Shown here piece by piece: positions 23,153 through 32,230 of a stretch of DNA of 64,000 nucleotides (the first letter of the stretch is position 1; each line of letters starts with the position of its first letter). The notes under the pieces are model-generated. The model had not been told where the DNA came from, made no database searches, and saw nothing but the letters and a program-made list of their open reading frames with translations. The DNA is taken from NCBI RefSeq assembly GCF_022603395.1, contig NZ_JAIBKA010000005.1, forward strand, positions 1 to 64,000. The letters run 5' to 3'. The position numbers and the translations under genes are program-made. The DNA is from Desulfoferrobacter suflitae. GTDB taxonomy: Bacteria > Desulfobacterota > Syntrophobacteria > Syntrophobacterales > Syntrophobacteraceae.

Positions 23153-23542
23153 TCATCTTTCCCGCGAAATCGCATGTTCCCGAAGCCACGCGGCTAAGCC
23201 CTCTTGCTGGATCTCACCTTTGCCAAGACGTTCGAAAAGGATGACACGATCCGGGCCACTGGCCTTTAACTGAAAGCCATGAAGCCGCAAGAAGAGCATA
23301 CAAACAACGTAAGCCGTCCTCTTGTTCCCATCCAAAAAAGAATGATTGCGTGCTATCCCGTCAGCATAGGTTGCGGCCAAGTCAAAAACATCCGGATCGC
23401 CGTACGCTTCAAGCTGCATCGGTCGAGCCAGAGCGCTTTCCAGAAGTCGTATATTCCTGACACCATTAGCCCCGCCATGCTCGGCGATCTGCTGGTCGTG
23501 AATGGCCAGGACAACTGCCGGATCAATCCAGGTCCAGTTCAT
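23153..23542 (-). CDS. doc: Doc-type death-on-curing toxin (Fic fold)
   Basis: A 129-residue Fic-fold protein. The catalytic motif is HSFLDGNKRTAY at about residues 66-77, matching HxFxDGNKR of the Doc group, kinases that phosphorylate EF-Tu. Upstream GGANGVRNIRLLESAL is also typical of Doc. Its start overlaps the stop of the AbrB-type antitoxin gene, so the two are translationally coupled. The gene appears intact. Confidence 0.88.
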   Translation of the reverse strand: MNWTWIDPAVVLAIHDQQIAEHGGANGVRNIRLLESALARPMQLEAYGDPDVFDLAATYADGIARNHSFLDGNKRTAYVVCMLFLRLHGFQLKASGPDRVILFERLGKGEIQQEGLAAWLREHAISRER

Positions 23543-23766
23543 CGTTTGGACAACTCGCGTAGCACAGCCCGATCTTCACGCATGATAGCCTCAGCTGCCG
23601 CCATCTGCTTGGCAAAATTCACGTCCATCGGCGTGATCCTGTATCCATCTTCGGCGTCGGTCAGATATATTGTGTCGCCTTCCTCGACCTTGAGCCGCGC
23701 CAAGACTTCTTTAGGGAGAACCAGCCCGAGCGAGTTACCAATCTTGCGAACCTTCAGAGCTTGCAT
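23539..23766 (-). CDS. AbrB/MazE-fold antitoxin of Doc pair
   Basis: A 75-residue SpoVT/AbrB-like protein beginning MQALKVRKIGNSLGLVLPKEVL. The start at ATG 23766 is preferred because GGAGG lies 8 nt upstream; an in-frame ATG 6 nt earlier is also possible. The N-terminal swapped-hairpin DNA-binding domain is followed by a C-terminal helix that should bind the toxin (FAKQMAAAEAIMRED). It overlaps the Doc start and probably autoregulates the pair. Confidence 0.85.
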   Translation of the reverse strand: MQALKVRKIGNSLGLVLPKEVLARLKVEEGDTIYLTDAEDGYRITPMDVNFAKQMAAAEAIMREDRAVLRELSKR

Positions 23767-23865
23767 CTTCATCACCTCCGTGTCGCCATTGACAGCAATG
23801 TTGCTACGCAAGTTATAACTTCATATACTGGTGAGTGTCAAGCTGTGCATATTTTCGCTCGTAGT

Positions 23866-23942
23866 GTCATTTCGAGCGAAGCGAGAAATCTTTGATGCAC
23901 CCTATAGATTCCTTGTCACGCGATCGCGTGACTCGGAACGAC
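23866..23942. repeat. Degenerate inverted-repeat element with palindrome
   Basis: It opens GTCATTTCGAGCGAAGCGAG and ends CTCGGAACGACA, a diverged partner of the element at 23021-23083. Inside is a perfect 18-bp palindrome, GTCACGCGATCGCGTGAC, at 23915-23932. No gene is present. Confidence 0.6.
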
Positions 23943-23983
23943 AGGCAGAGAGGGCGCGGCTCTCCCGTTGTAGTAGGAGCGGA

Positions 23984-24474
23984 ATGATGATCCTTTGCTC
24001 GTGCGATCCGGACTGCAAAACTCCTGCTTTTGCAGTGTTCCGCGATGTCAAGCTCGTCCAATGGGTGCTGCTAAAAACCGGTAGGCGTGGACGGATCGAC
24101 GCATCATGCCGGACATAAAAGGAATCATCGATACCTGGCGGCCGGCGCTGCTGGTCATCGAAAACCAATATCTGCCGGGCGGTCCGGAGGCCGCCAGACG
24201 ATTCAAAGCGGTGTCTCAGCTGGTCGCCGCCCGCGCCACCATAGCCGCTGTCTTTGCCATGTCCGACATCGGCCATCGGCTTGTTGAATCGTTCGCATGG
24301 CAGAGGTCCCTCGGCGGTGCGGAACTTGGCAGAGACCAGCTCAAACGCCGCTCGATCCTGAAGGCCGGCGACATTGCCGGAGCAAGGATCGACAACCACA
24401 AGGTCGCAGACGCCATCAACATCGGCTATTGGTTTGCCAGCCAGAATCGGCTCACAAGATCAATCACTGATTAA
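23984..24474 (+). pseudogene. RuvC-like Holliday-junction nuclease, frameshifted
   Basis: The gene begins at ATG 23984 or 23987 behind AGGAG, with MMILCSCDPDCKTPAFAVF giving the first catalytic aspartate. About residue 40 the frame shifts; from 24106 the other frame continues with DIKGIIDTWRPALLVIENQYL, KAVSQLVAARA, and ends DNHKVADAINIGYWFAS, where the last acidic residues lie. Together they match a phage-type RuvC-like resolvase. The shift lies near 24060-24105. The gene is inactive unless there is a sequencing error. It suggests prophage or mobile-element ancestry. Confidence 0.6.
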
Positions 24475-24514
24475 AAAGATTTGACAGATATTCCACAAAG
24501 GTTATATTCCATCC

Positions 24515-24620
24515 ATGGCATGGGTAGTCGAATACACAGATGAATTTGGAGATTGGTGGGACAACCTCAGTGAGGCGGAACGGATAGATGTCGATGCCTA
24601 GGTGGTTGTCTTTATGGATG
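24515..24620 (+). pseudogene. HigB/Gp49-type toxin fragment
   Basis: MAWVVEYTDEFGDWWDNLSEAER is the N-terminus of a HigB-like (Gp49 family) toxin, but an in-frame TAG at 24599-24601 follows after 28 residues and the rest is lost. No antitoxin gene follows. It is a relic. Confidence 0.6.
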
Positions 24621-24629
24621 CCATTTTTT

Positions 24630-24863
24630 CTACTCCGCCTCGAGCTCCTGTTGATGACCTAATGCCCATTCCCGTGCCTCCGCAATTTCATCCTTCCTGA
24701 TCGGTCCGAGCACATCCAGCGTATCAATTTCCACCAAGCAATTGCGACCATCGGCCAAACCCACATGAAAATGTGGCGGCATATGGTCCCTCGGCCTGGT
24801 TATGATGCGGGGGTTTAAATCTTTTGATCGTCGGCATAGGTTATGATAGTGCAACCATTGCAC
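24630..24863 (-). CDS. DUF4160 family protein
   Basis: A 77-residue protein containing MPPHFHVGLADGRNCLVEID, the PPHFH signature of DUF4160, followed by a helical tail (AEAREWALGHQQELEAE) also typical of it. The first 25 residues do not resemble the usual start, so the N-terminus may be altered by the surrounding rearrangements. DUF4160 proteins often pair with DUF2442 antitoxin-like partners; none is present here. Confidence 0.6.
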   Translation of the reverse strand: MQWLHYHNLCRRSKDLNPRIITRPRDHMPPHFHVGLADGRNCLVEIDTLDVLGPIRKDEIAEAREWALGHQQELEAE

Positions 24864-24891
24864 TCGATCAAGTTAAAGACAAATTCGTGCC

Positions 24892-25044
24892 GGGGCTGAT
24901 GACTGGGTGGAGATTGCCACCTATGCAAAAGCCAAGGAAACCTGGTTCAGAGAATTTCTGGACTTGCCGGGAGGCGTACCCTCCCATGACACCTTCGGAA
25001 GAGTGTTCGCGCTACTCGATCCCGATGCAATTGGGAAAATCTAA
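24892..25044 (+). pseudogene. ISAs1-family transposase relic
   Basis: A short plus-strand frame reads ADDWVEIATYAKAKETWF then REFLDLPGGVPSHDTFGRVF and ends IGKI-stop at 25044. This is the conserved N-terminal region of ISAs1/H-repeat transposases. Nothing else of the gene remains, so it is a decayed fragment and a different copy from the one at 17 kb. Confidence 0.7.
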
Positions 25045-25163
25045 TTAACAAGCATATATTCAAAATTACTGACCACTTGCGCGGCTGTTTTGGTTGCGAT
25101 TTTCGTCACCCCATCTAATCAAAAATCCCCCCGCGGCATACAATGCCGTATTATCACAAGGGC

Positions 25164-27449
25164 TCAATGCACACTTGAGCTTTGCATCGTGAGCAAGGCG
25201 GTGGCTGCCCCGGCGCTGGCGACGGCCAAGACAGACATGGTGGTAACAACCCCATAAACCGGAACCAGGAATAATGATGCTACGACGGCTCCCGATGCGG
25301 CACCAATCAAATCGACGCCGTAGAGGTGACCGGCAAGTGCTGCCGAGGCACTCCCAAAACCGGCAATCACTCTTATTCCCAGAGCAAAATGCACCCCTCC
25401 CAGCACGCCTGCCGCCATGGCCAGGATTGCGAAGATGACGGATGCCGACACCCCGCCAACCAAGCCGCCGGAGCCATCGTGCATCACGAACAGGATCTTC
25501 AGAACACCCAGAACGTACAGCGCGAAGATGATCTGCACGCCGGCGAGCCAAAGCGCGGCCCTTCTGATTCTTACGGCGAGAAGAGAGTCCAGCAGTGCAC
25601 CGCAGGCTGCGCCCGCCATATACAGAGTCACAATCAGGGACAGTTGCCGGTAAACAAACCCCTGCATGACCTGGAAACTGAGCAGCAGCAGGATTTCCAG
25701 AATCAGCTGGGCCGCGCCCATGATCATTACACTCACTTGGCATGTCGTCTCACACCCCAGCACTCCCCTCCAGGAAAACACGGCCAGAACAGCCAAAGCG
25801 GCCGTCAAAACGATCCAGAGCCACCGCCGGGGAACACTGGAGAGGCCTATCAGAACCTGTTCCAGTCCCGGATGAAGCTGAAAGGCCCACAGCAGTAAAT
25901 TGTTGAAGTAGCAGGTGGGGGAAAAATCCCTGTTCAGGCTCTGCGGAAGACTTTGCGCCAGGATACTCGCCAAGTAATTCAACCGCATGGGATTCAGATA
26001 ATCCAGCAAATAGGATTCCTGCAGATGGCGCAGATGGAGACCCCGTTCTGCCATGCGCCGCAGCAGTTCGCGCGCATCGGATACCAGCAAACCTTGTTGC
26101 CTTGTGGAAAAAAATCTTGCAGAATCAAGCAGATAAACGGTGACATCAGGGAAAACCGCCTGCAGAGTGTCGTACAGGGAACGCAAAAAGCGGACTTGCA
26201 CCGGCCCAAGAAAATCGGAAGCAGAGACGTCAAAGGAGAGCAATCCGCCCGGGCTCAACCTGCGGCCGAGCTTTTGAAAAAACTCCAGCGTATAGAATCG
26301 ATTCCGCTCCGCGTTCATGGGATCGCCCAGGTTCAGCAGGATCACATCATAGCTCCTGCGGGAATCTCCCATAAACGCAACCGCATCTTCATGATGAAGG
26401 TGTACCCGCCGGTCCTTGACGGGCCTCATAAATTTTTCGGGCAAGTATTCATACAACAGGCCGACCATACCGGGGTCCGGATCGACGACATCCAGCCTGG
26501 CCAGACTCGAATACTTCAAAAGTTCACCGATCAGTTCCACAGAACCGCCCCCCACGAGCAGCACCTTCTGCGGACGCGGATGCTGGAGCATGGCCAGGTG
26601 AACCGCAAACTCCGCAGTCTTTGGGTCCGGTACGGAAAAAAACCACAAGCCGCTTGTAAACAGAGTGTACTGGTTTGCTTCCTGGAGAAGAGCCAGGTTG
26701 TTGTAGGGGGTGTCCTGCACGGCGACCAAACCCGCCCCCCATTGCCAGCGATGGCTCAATTCATCCAGGCGATCTGAATTGACGGCGGCGACCGCCGTCG
26801 CTAAACCCATTGTCAGCGCGATGATTGCAGTGAGCGGTCGTCTGCCGGTGCTCTCCCGCCAGGGGCGCACGAACAGAAGAACCAGCCCCGAGGTGGCCAC
26901 GGCCGTGACGCATATCGCCGTGAAATTGGACCCGTAAGGCAGCAACACGAAGTAAAAGAAAAGCCCTCCGGCAGCGGCCCCAAGCGCTTCACCCAAATAG
27001 ATCATGATGGGCTGCGGTACTCTGGGTTCTTCCGGAGAAGCGCAAACATAGACGTGCCAGCACCAGGCGAACATGCAGCCTGAAACCGTGCAAAAGGCAC
27101 CCGTCGTCGTAAGGGAAACGGCAATCATCAAACCCGGGCCGACCAATTCACCCAAGGGAATGGACCACAGCAGTCGCGCTGATCTAAGCCACAGCAAAGT
27201 CGCGGGCAAGAGGCACGCCAATAGCAGCAGCCCCAACCCGTGGACCGCCGGCCTCAGCGGAAAACGGTGGGCGATTCCGCCCCCGATGCTGCTGCCAACA
27301 GCCGTCCACACAAGCCACGCAGTCAAGACCAGTCCCGTCGACAATTCGTTGCCGTAGAAGAGTATCAGCAGTTCTCTCAGGACAACTATCTGCCCTATTC
27401 CCGTGGCGAATCCGGTGACGGCTATAGAAATGAATGCAGTACGCCGCAC
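25164..27449 (-). CDS. Spermidine-synthase-like membrane fusion protein
   Basis: A 761-residue protein. Roughly residues 1-240 are multi-pass membrane (MFS-like segments, for example GFATGIGQIVVLRELLILFY). Residues about 255-480 are a spermidine-synthase fold with LLVGGGSVELIGELLKY, DVVDPDPGM and YDVILLNLGDPMNAERNRFY. Further transmembrane segments follow. Such fused proteins are common in deltaproteobacteria; substrate and reaction are uncertain and true polyamine synthesis is not shown. The GGGS motif binds the decarboxylated-SAM-like substrate in the family. Confidence 0.8.
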   Translation of the reverse strand: MRRTAFISIAVTGFATGIGQIVVLRELLILFYGNELSTGLVLTAWLVWTAVGSSIGGGIAHRFPLRPAVHGLGLLLLACLLPATLLWLRSARLLWSIPLGELVGPGLMIAVSLTTTGAFCTVSGCMFAWCWHVYVCASPEEPRVPQPIMIYLGEALGAAAGGLFFYFVLLPYGSNFTAICVTAVATSGLVLLFVRPWRESTGRRPLTAIIALTMGLATAVAAVNSDRLDELSHRWQWGAGLVAVQDTPYNNLALLQEANQYTLFTSGLWFFSVPDPKTAEFAVHLAMLQHPRPQKVLLVGGGSVELIGELLKYSSLARLDVVDPDPGMVGLLYEYLPEKFMRPVKDRRVHLHHEDAVAFMGDSRRSYDVILLNLGDPMNAERNRFYTLEFFQKLGRRLSPGGLLSFDVSASDFLGPVQVRFLRSLYDTLQAVFPDVTVYLLDSARFFSTRQQGLLVSDARELLRRMAERGLHLRHLQESYLLDYLNPMRLNYLASILAQSLPQSLNRDFSPTCYFNNLLLWAFQLHPGLEQVLIGLSSVPRRWLWIVLTAALAVLAVFSWRGVLGCETTCQVSVMIMGAAQLILEILLLLSFQVMQGFVYRQLSLIVTLYMAGAACGALLDSLLAVRIRRAALWLAGVQIIFALYVLGVLKILFVMHDGSGGLVGGVSASVIFAILAMAAGVLGGVHFALGIRVIAGFGSASAALAGHLYGVDLIGAASGAVVASLFLVPVYGVVTTMSVLAVASAGAATALLTMQSSSVH

Positions 27450-27584
27450 AGTCTGTAATCATCTTTCCAGGTTCGGAAAACAGCGATTTTCAAATGATCC
27501 GGATTTACGGATGTCATCCGGAATCCCTGGATCACTGCGGAGCCCGACCCTGGCAATGCGCCACCGCAGCATCCGACATCACTG

Positions 27585-28418
27585 TTAGAGCTGAAGATAC
27601 TTGTTGATGAATGCCTTCAGTCCCCTCACATAACGTGCCCCCGAAAGGAGAAACCCGCTGTTGTGGTCGCCGGCAATCTCCAGGAATTCTTTGGGTTCGT
27701 TGGCCGCCTGGTAGACTTTCATGCCCAGATCGTAGGGGACAATGTCATCCTCCGGGCTGTGCACTACCAGCACAGGGCAACGTACCCTGGCAATGTAATC
27801 GGACGTGCGGTAACTGAACCGCGCCAGCAGTCGGACGGGGAACAAGGGATAGAGCCTGGCGCCAAGGTCGGGGATGGAGGTGAAGGTGGACTCGATCACG
27901 AGTGCCCCCGCGACGCGCGTCATGCCCAAATGCGTCGCAACGGCGCCGCCCAGGGAGCGCCCGAAGATAATAATTCTCTCGGGCGCAAAGCCTCTTTCCT
28001 GCACCAGGTAGTTCCACGCCGCCTCGGCATCCAGGTAGCTCCCCTGCTCGCTGATTCTTCCTTCACTTCGACCAAATCCGCGATAATCAAAGATGAATGT
28101 GTTCAGCCCCAGGTGGTGAAAAATCTTTATGGAATCCAATCGGTCGGAGATGTTCCCTGCATTGCCGTGGCAGAACAGAACAACCATGTCAGATCTTGCC
28201 GGTATAAACCAGCCGGTGAGGCTGACTCCGTCCGCAGCGCGAAAGGTAACGGCATCATATGACAAACCGATATCGCCGGGCGTGTGATGAATTCGACCGG
28301 TGGGGAAATAGATGAGGTTCGCCTGGAATACAAAAATGAACAGCAGCAGCAACACATAGAGCCCTGCTGCAGACGCCGCGACAGCGATGAAAATATTCAT
28401 AGGCCTGGGTTTTCGCAT
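27585..28418 (-). CDS. Alpha/beta hydrolase, BEM46-like
   Basis: About 277 residues from a preferred start MRKPRPMNIF at 28418; an upstream start at 28490 is possible. A membrane anchor (IFIAVAASAAGLYVLLLLFIF) precedes a hydrolase domain with FCHGNAGN (oxyanion region), FIFDYRGFGRSEG, and the nucleophile elbow GRSLGG. The later acid and histidine appear as HSPEDDIVPYDLG and GDHNSGF. It is a membrane-bound serine hydrolase of unknown substrate. Confidence 0.82.
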   Translation of the reverse strand: MRKPRPMNIFIAVAASAAGLYVLLLLFIFVFQANLIYFPTGRIHHTPGDIGLSYDAVTFRAADGVSLTGWFIPARSDMVVLFCHGNAGNISDRLDSIKIFHHLGLNTFIFDYRGFGRSEGRISEQGSYLDAEAAWNYLVQERGFAPERIIIFGRSLGGAVATHLGMTRVAGALVIESTFTSIPDLGARLYPLFPVRLLARFSYRTSDYIARVRCPVLVVHSPEDDIVPYDLGMKVYQAANEPKEFLEIAGDHNSGFLLSGARYVRGLKAFINKYLQL

Positions 28419-28636
28419 CGCACACACGCGAGCTCGGAAAAATATCGATCGATGCGCCGCACTTGCTGCAACCGGCATCACTAACGGCACTTTGCCACGC
28501 GACTAAATTCACCACAGTCCGTCATGCTGTCAAGGCGCTCTTGCTTAATCCTTTTTGTTTGCTCCTCGTGACGTATGAGAATACAGTGGTTGCTCTCTGC
28601 CTTTCCGATCTAACGACAGCGTGAGGAGTTTGGGTC

Positions 28637-29482
28637 ATGTGTCAATTCTGTCACCAGCATGGTGAGGGGAAGAAGTGGTACTTGCAGGCCAGGAACTATT
28701 CCGACGACCTGCTTTCGGACATGAACAGGCGCCGCTATATCCTGGATTTCATAAGCGATGTCGGCAACGGCCATGTGTCTCAGCTGGAAAATGCCTTTCG
28801 TCGGGCCATGAAAGCCCCCGCTTGGCTGCGTCATTGCTTCTATGCACTGTATGAAAAACGCTACCGGCGGGACCACTTTGGACAGGTGATCCCCATGGAG
28901 GACCTCGAAAAAGTGCTGCAACTGACTAATTCCATCACTCTCCTGCCGTGCATCTGTCGCAAGAATACCAGTGGACGATCGGATGCCGCCTATTGCATCG
29001 CCCTCGGAATCGACCCGGAAAAACTGCTCGACGTCAGGGAGGCCTTCCTGGCAACCTTTCGGCCGGGCCCCAATGCCGACACATTTCAGAAATTGACGAG
29101 GGACGAAGCGCTCGCACTCCACAAGGGCTTCGAGAAGGAAGGGCTCATCCATACCCTGTGGACATTCAAGACTCCGTTCATTGGTGCCATATGCAATTGT
29201 GATCGAGCCGACTGCCTGGCCATGGTGAGCTACCAGTATGAATTTCAGTTGTTTTTCCGAAGTGAATACGTGGGCCGGGTACGCGACACCGCCTGCATCG
29301 GCTGCAGGGCCTGCCTGGCGCTATGCCAGTTCGGCGCCATCGGCTATTCCGTCAATCGCCGCAAAGCTTTCATCGATCCTGTGCGCTGCTATGGCTGCGG
29401 CATCTGCCGAACCGTTTGCGAACAGCAGGCCATCGAGCTCTCTGCCCGCAACGAACATCCCGTAGCCCGTAAACTTTGGTAG
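28637..29482 (+). CDS. 4Fe-4S ferredoxin-like protein
   Basis: A 281-residue protein. The C-terminal 75 residues have two classical 4Fe-4S motifs (CIGCRACLALCQFGAIGY and CYGCGICRTVCEQQAIEL). The N-terminal part has extra cysteine clusters (CQFCHQH at the start, LPCICRKNT near residue 105, AICNCDRADC near 193) that could hold further metal. It has no membrane segment, so it is a cytoplasmic electron carrier or oxidoreductase subunit of unknown partner. It ends 26 bp before a strong terminator. Confidence 0.8.
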   Translation: MCQFCHQHGEGKKWYLQARNYSDDLLSDMNRRRYILDFISDVGNGHVSQLENAFRRAMKAPAWLRHCFYALYEKRYRRDHFGQVIPMEDLEKVLQLTNSITLLPCICRKNTSGRSDAAYCIALGIDPEKLLDVREAFLATFRPGPNADTFQKLTRDEALALHKGFEKEGLIHTLWTFKTPFIGAICNCDRADCLAMVSYQYEFQLFFRSEYVGRVRDTACIGCRACLALCQFGAIGYSVNRRKAFIDPVRCYGCGICRTVCEQQAIELSARNEHPVARKLW

Positions 29483-29508
29483 GAGCGCCCCGCCGGGCGC
29501 ACAAAAGA

Positions 29509-29537
29509 AAAGCGGGAACTTTGTAAGTTCCCGCTTT
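29509..29537. terminator. Strong hairpin terminator
   Basis: A perfect 13-bp stem (AAAGCGGGAACTT, loop TGT, AAGTTCCCGCTTT) with A-rich and T-rich flanks. It lies between the convergent Fe-S gene and tRNA-Phe, so it can stop transcription in both directions. Confidence 0.85.
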
Positions 29538-29554
29538 CATTGGTTTGGAGGTGG

Positions 29555-29627
29555 TGGCGGGGCGCAGAATTGAACTGCGGACACGAGGATTTTCAGTCCA
29601 CTGCTCTACCGACTGAGCTACCCCGCC
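29555..29627 (-). tRNA. tRNA-Phe (GAA)
   Basis: A complete cloverleaf of 73 nt, with the acceptor GGCGGGG pairing with CCCCGCC, D-arm GCTC/GAGC, anticodon loop CTGAAAA (anticodon GAA) and T-arm CGCAG/CTGCG. The discriminator is A; CCA is not encoded. The anticodon stem GTGGA/TCCTC has one U-U mismatch (pair 28-42), which is unusual. Confidence 0.95.
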
Positions 29628-30004
29628 AAAGCCGCGTTGAACCTACTGGAATAGCCTTTGGATGTCAAGGGTTTTCTACACGGTTTTCTCAAGATATCTG
29701 ACTCAATCCCGCCGGTTGCGCTTCAGCTGCGCCGATCCATCAGTACCGCGCCACACAATTAAGGGGCCGAATACCATGCTGGGCCGACTAATGAACCCGA
29801 TAGGATCGTGATTCAACAAACTCGATAAGATCGTCGTTCGCTTCGCTCTCACGATCTATCCCTATTCGTTGGGTTTGGCTGCGCTCAACCCAACCCACGG
29901 CCTCCCCCAGTCCGCTGCATTTTGGACATTCTATTGAGTTGTTCCGTCCAGCCGGCGTGACCGCAGTACATCGGAATAGCATCAAACGGGTATGCTCGGA
30001 CAGG
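29628..30004. other. Intergenic region without a supported gene
   Basis: A 377-bp gap. It contains an inverted stretch GTTGGGTTTGGCTGCGCTCAACCCAAC near 29868-29894 that resembles a dispersed repeat and could fold. The only longer frame here (minus, 29788-30048) has no recognisable protein character. Confidence 0.5.
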
Positions 30005-30634
30005 TTATTGCGACTTGTCGGTTCCATCCTTTTCGCTATCCGTGTCATTCAGGTCGATGAACAATCCCTCCAGGTCCTCTTCCGAAAGCTCGATGATGTG
30101 GTCATCCGCTTCCTTCGTGCGACGCCTGGCCTGTGTACTGGGATCATCAATCTGTCCTGATCGATCGTCAACACTCTTGGCATCGGCCGGTTGCGGCGTT
30201 AAGGTTTCGTCCATTGCTTCATCCAGAAACGACCAGTCGGCCAATTCGTCGGTCAGTTCAATGGAGAGGTCTGTCGTATCGGATGAGTCGGATGGAGCAC
30301 CGGGAGAGGGTGAAGTTTCCGGCTCTTCGTGGAATGCAGCGGGAATTTCATCCACCGTTTCCCGCGATTCCATGGAAAACAGATCCGCCGTGTTTTCTCC
30401 CGAATCCGGGCGCAATTCCTCAAACCCTGCAAATGCCGACACCTCCTCCGAGCTCTGCCCATCAACCGCCTGAGGTTTTGTTCCCTCTTTCAGCAGGGCC
30501 CCGAGCAAAAATGGATTGGTCGGTTTGACGTGCAGCATGCCCAATTCCTGCCGTATACCGGTAAGGTCCGCATTACATTTCTTGCAATGGGAGAGATAAT
30601 CAAAACTGTTGTATCCGCATTTCGGGCATCTCAT
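30005..30634 (-). CDS. Zinc-ribbon protein, function unknown
   Basis: A 209-residue protein. The N-terminus has a CPKCGYNSFDYLSHCKKCNADL zinc ribbon (two CxxC pairs). The rest is acidic and low complexity (Asp/Glu/Ser/Thr-rich) without a clear domain. It lies 15 bp downstream of rsmE on the same strand and is probably co-transcribed. Its role is not known. Confidence 0.6.
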   Translation of the reverse strand: MRCPKCGYNSFDYLSHCKKCNADLTGIRQELGMLHVKPTNPFLLGALLKEGTKPQAVDGQSSEEVSAFAGFEELRPDSGENTADLFSMESRETVDEIPAAFHEEPETSPSPGAPSDSSDTTDLSIELTDELADWSFLDEAMDETLTPQPADAKSVDDRSGQIDDPSTQARRRTKEADDHIIELSEEDLEGLFIDLNDTDSEKDGTDKSQ

Positions 30635-30649
30635 CGGTTGCCACCTCGC

Positions 30650-31420
30650 TTACCGTCGTGAGCTCAAATCGCCCCAGAGCATCTGGACCACTGCGACGAA
30701 GGCAACGGCCGCGGTTTCCAGTCTGAGAATTCTGGGGCCGAGATGGACCGTTCGAAAACCATTGGCGGCAAACTCCTCCAGTTCCCCTTCGGTCCACCCC
30801 CCTTCGGGACCTATGACCGTGAGTATTGCGTCGCACACCGGGGTCGATTGCCAGACATCCTGGAGAGCGCTGTTCTGCTCCTCTTCGGAAGCCAGCAGCC
30901 GCAGGAAATTTCCAGGTGTGCCCGCTCCCCATTGCGCCGCTATGAACTCCGTCAAATCCGGCACATAAGTGATTCCTGGAACGATCATGCGACCGCACTG
31001 ACACATGGCTTCACGCGCTATTCGCAGCCAGCGTTCACAACGCTTTCGCGCCCGGGCGTCCGACAGCCCGTACTGGCTTCTCTGTGAACGGTAGCCGACA
31101 AACCGATGTACGCCCAGTTCGGTCGCCTGGCGCACCACCTGATCCATCCGATCGGAGCGCGCCATGGCCATGGCGAGCGTCAGTTTCAGAGGCGACTCGT
31201 TTCGCAGCGGCTCGCTCTCGTTCACCTGCACCCGCACGGACGTCTTTTGCCCGCCGACAATCACTCCCTTCCAGCCGCGGCCGCGACCGTCGCGCAGCTC
31301 CAGAGCGTCTCCCGTGCCCATGCGCAGAACGCTCAGGATATGATGAGCCGTTTGCCCCGTGAGAACAACGCAGCCCTGGTCCGGTTCAACAGTCTCGATG
31401 AAGAAGCATCTGCGCGTCAC
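30650..31420 (-). CDS. rsmE: 16S rRNA m3U1498 methyltransferase RsmE
   Basis: A 256-residue SPOUT methyltransferase. The PUA-like N-terminus is followed by the trefoil-knot domain, with the family signature IGPEGGWTEGELEEFAANGF and LGPRILRLETAAV near the C-terminus. It methylates N3 of U1498 in 16S rRNA. The length and motifs are normal. It heads a run with the zinc-ribbon gene. Confidence 0.92.
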   Translation of the reverse strand: MTRRCFFIETVEPDQGCVVLTGQTAHHILSVLRMGTGDALELRDGRGRGWKGVIVGGQKTSVRVQVNESEPLRNESPLKLTLAMAMARSDRMDQVVRQATELGVHRFVGYRSQRSQYGLSDARARKRCERWLRIAREAMCQCGRMIVPGITYVPDLTEFIAAQWGAGTPGNFLRLLASEEEQNSALQDVWQSTPVCDAILTVIGPEGGWTEGELEEFAANGFRTVHLGPRILRLETAAVAFVAVVQMLWGDLSSRR

Positions 31421-31438
31421 GGATCACCGGCTGTTCTG

Positions 31439-32230
31439 CTATTTGCCAAGCACTTCATAGAGATACCAGGCATAGATGCGCTGCCCCCAGAAAAGATAGC
31501 ACACCGCTCCAAGCGCCAGGAAAGGACCAAAGGGAAGCATCGTCGTGAGGCCCTTGCGGCTGCGCCACATGACGGCGAAGCCGACCAGTGCGCCTGTCAG
31601 CGAAGCCGCGAAAACCGTGAACATGGCCCCCGACCAGCCGGTGAAGGCACCAATCATTGCCAGCAGCTTGATGTCCCCGCCTCCGAGTCCCTCTTGATGA
31701 CGAACATAATGATATCCTACGGCAATCAAATAAAAAAAACCGCCGCCCAAAAGAATGCCCAAAAGGGAATCGAGCCAGGCAACGGCGGGGGTAAAAAAGG
31801 AGCCGATCAACCCAAGCCCGATTCCCGGCAGGGACAAGACGTCGGGGATGGTGAGGGTGTCGAGATCAATGAAGGTGATCAGCACCAATAGAGAAACGAA
31901 GCAGAATTCCACAAAAAGCTGCGGCTGAAATCCATAGCGGCGGAACAAAAGGAGGGCGAGCAGACCCGTAATCCCTTCGACCAGCGGATAGCGCAGCGCA
32001 ATATGCTGCCTGCAGTAGGCGCACCTGCCGGCCAATACCAGGTAACTGACAAGCGGTATGTTATTGTAAAAAGCAATGGGCTTTCCGCAATGGGGGCAAT
32101 GGGAGCCGGGCCGAACAATGGATTCCTGCCTGGGAAGACGATGAATGATGACGTTGTAAAAACTTCCCAGGCAGCAGCCGATCAGAAAAACGGCCAGTTG
32201 CTGCAGCGCGAAAGCAGCATTCTCCGCCAT
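31439..32230 (-). CDS. pilD: Prepilin peptidase (PilD/GspO type)
   Basis: A 263-residue integral membrane aspartic protease. The zinc-binding N-terminal cytoplasmic loop has CPHCGKPI and CAYCRQH, followed by several membrane segments with the catalytic aspartates in IDLDTLTIPDVL and GGGDIKLLAMIGA (GxGDxK). It cleaves and methylates type IV prepilin and related leaders. The stop overlaps no neighbour; topA ends at its start codon. Confidence 0.9.
   Translation of the reverse strand: MAENAAFALQQLAVFLIGCCLGSFYNVIIHRLPRQESIVRPGSHCPHCGKPIAFYNNIPLVSYLVLAGRCAYCRQHIALRYPLVEGITGLLALLLFRRYGFQPQLFVEFCFVSLLVLITFIDLDTLTIPDVLSLPGIGLGLIGSFFTPAVAWLDSLLGILLGGGFFYLIAVGYHYVRHQEGLGGGDIKLLAMIGAFTGWSGAMFTVFAASLTGALVGFAVMWRSRKGLTTMLPFGPFLALGAVCYLFWGQRIYAWYLYEVLGK

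Noticed and set aside
29788-30048. 86-codon minus-strand frame before the zinc-ribbon gene
   Set aside because: It overlaps repeat-like DNA and the end of a real gene, and its translation shows no protein-like pattern.
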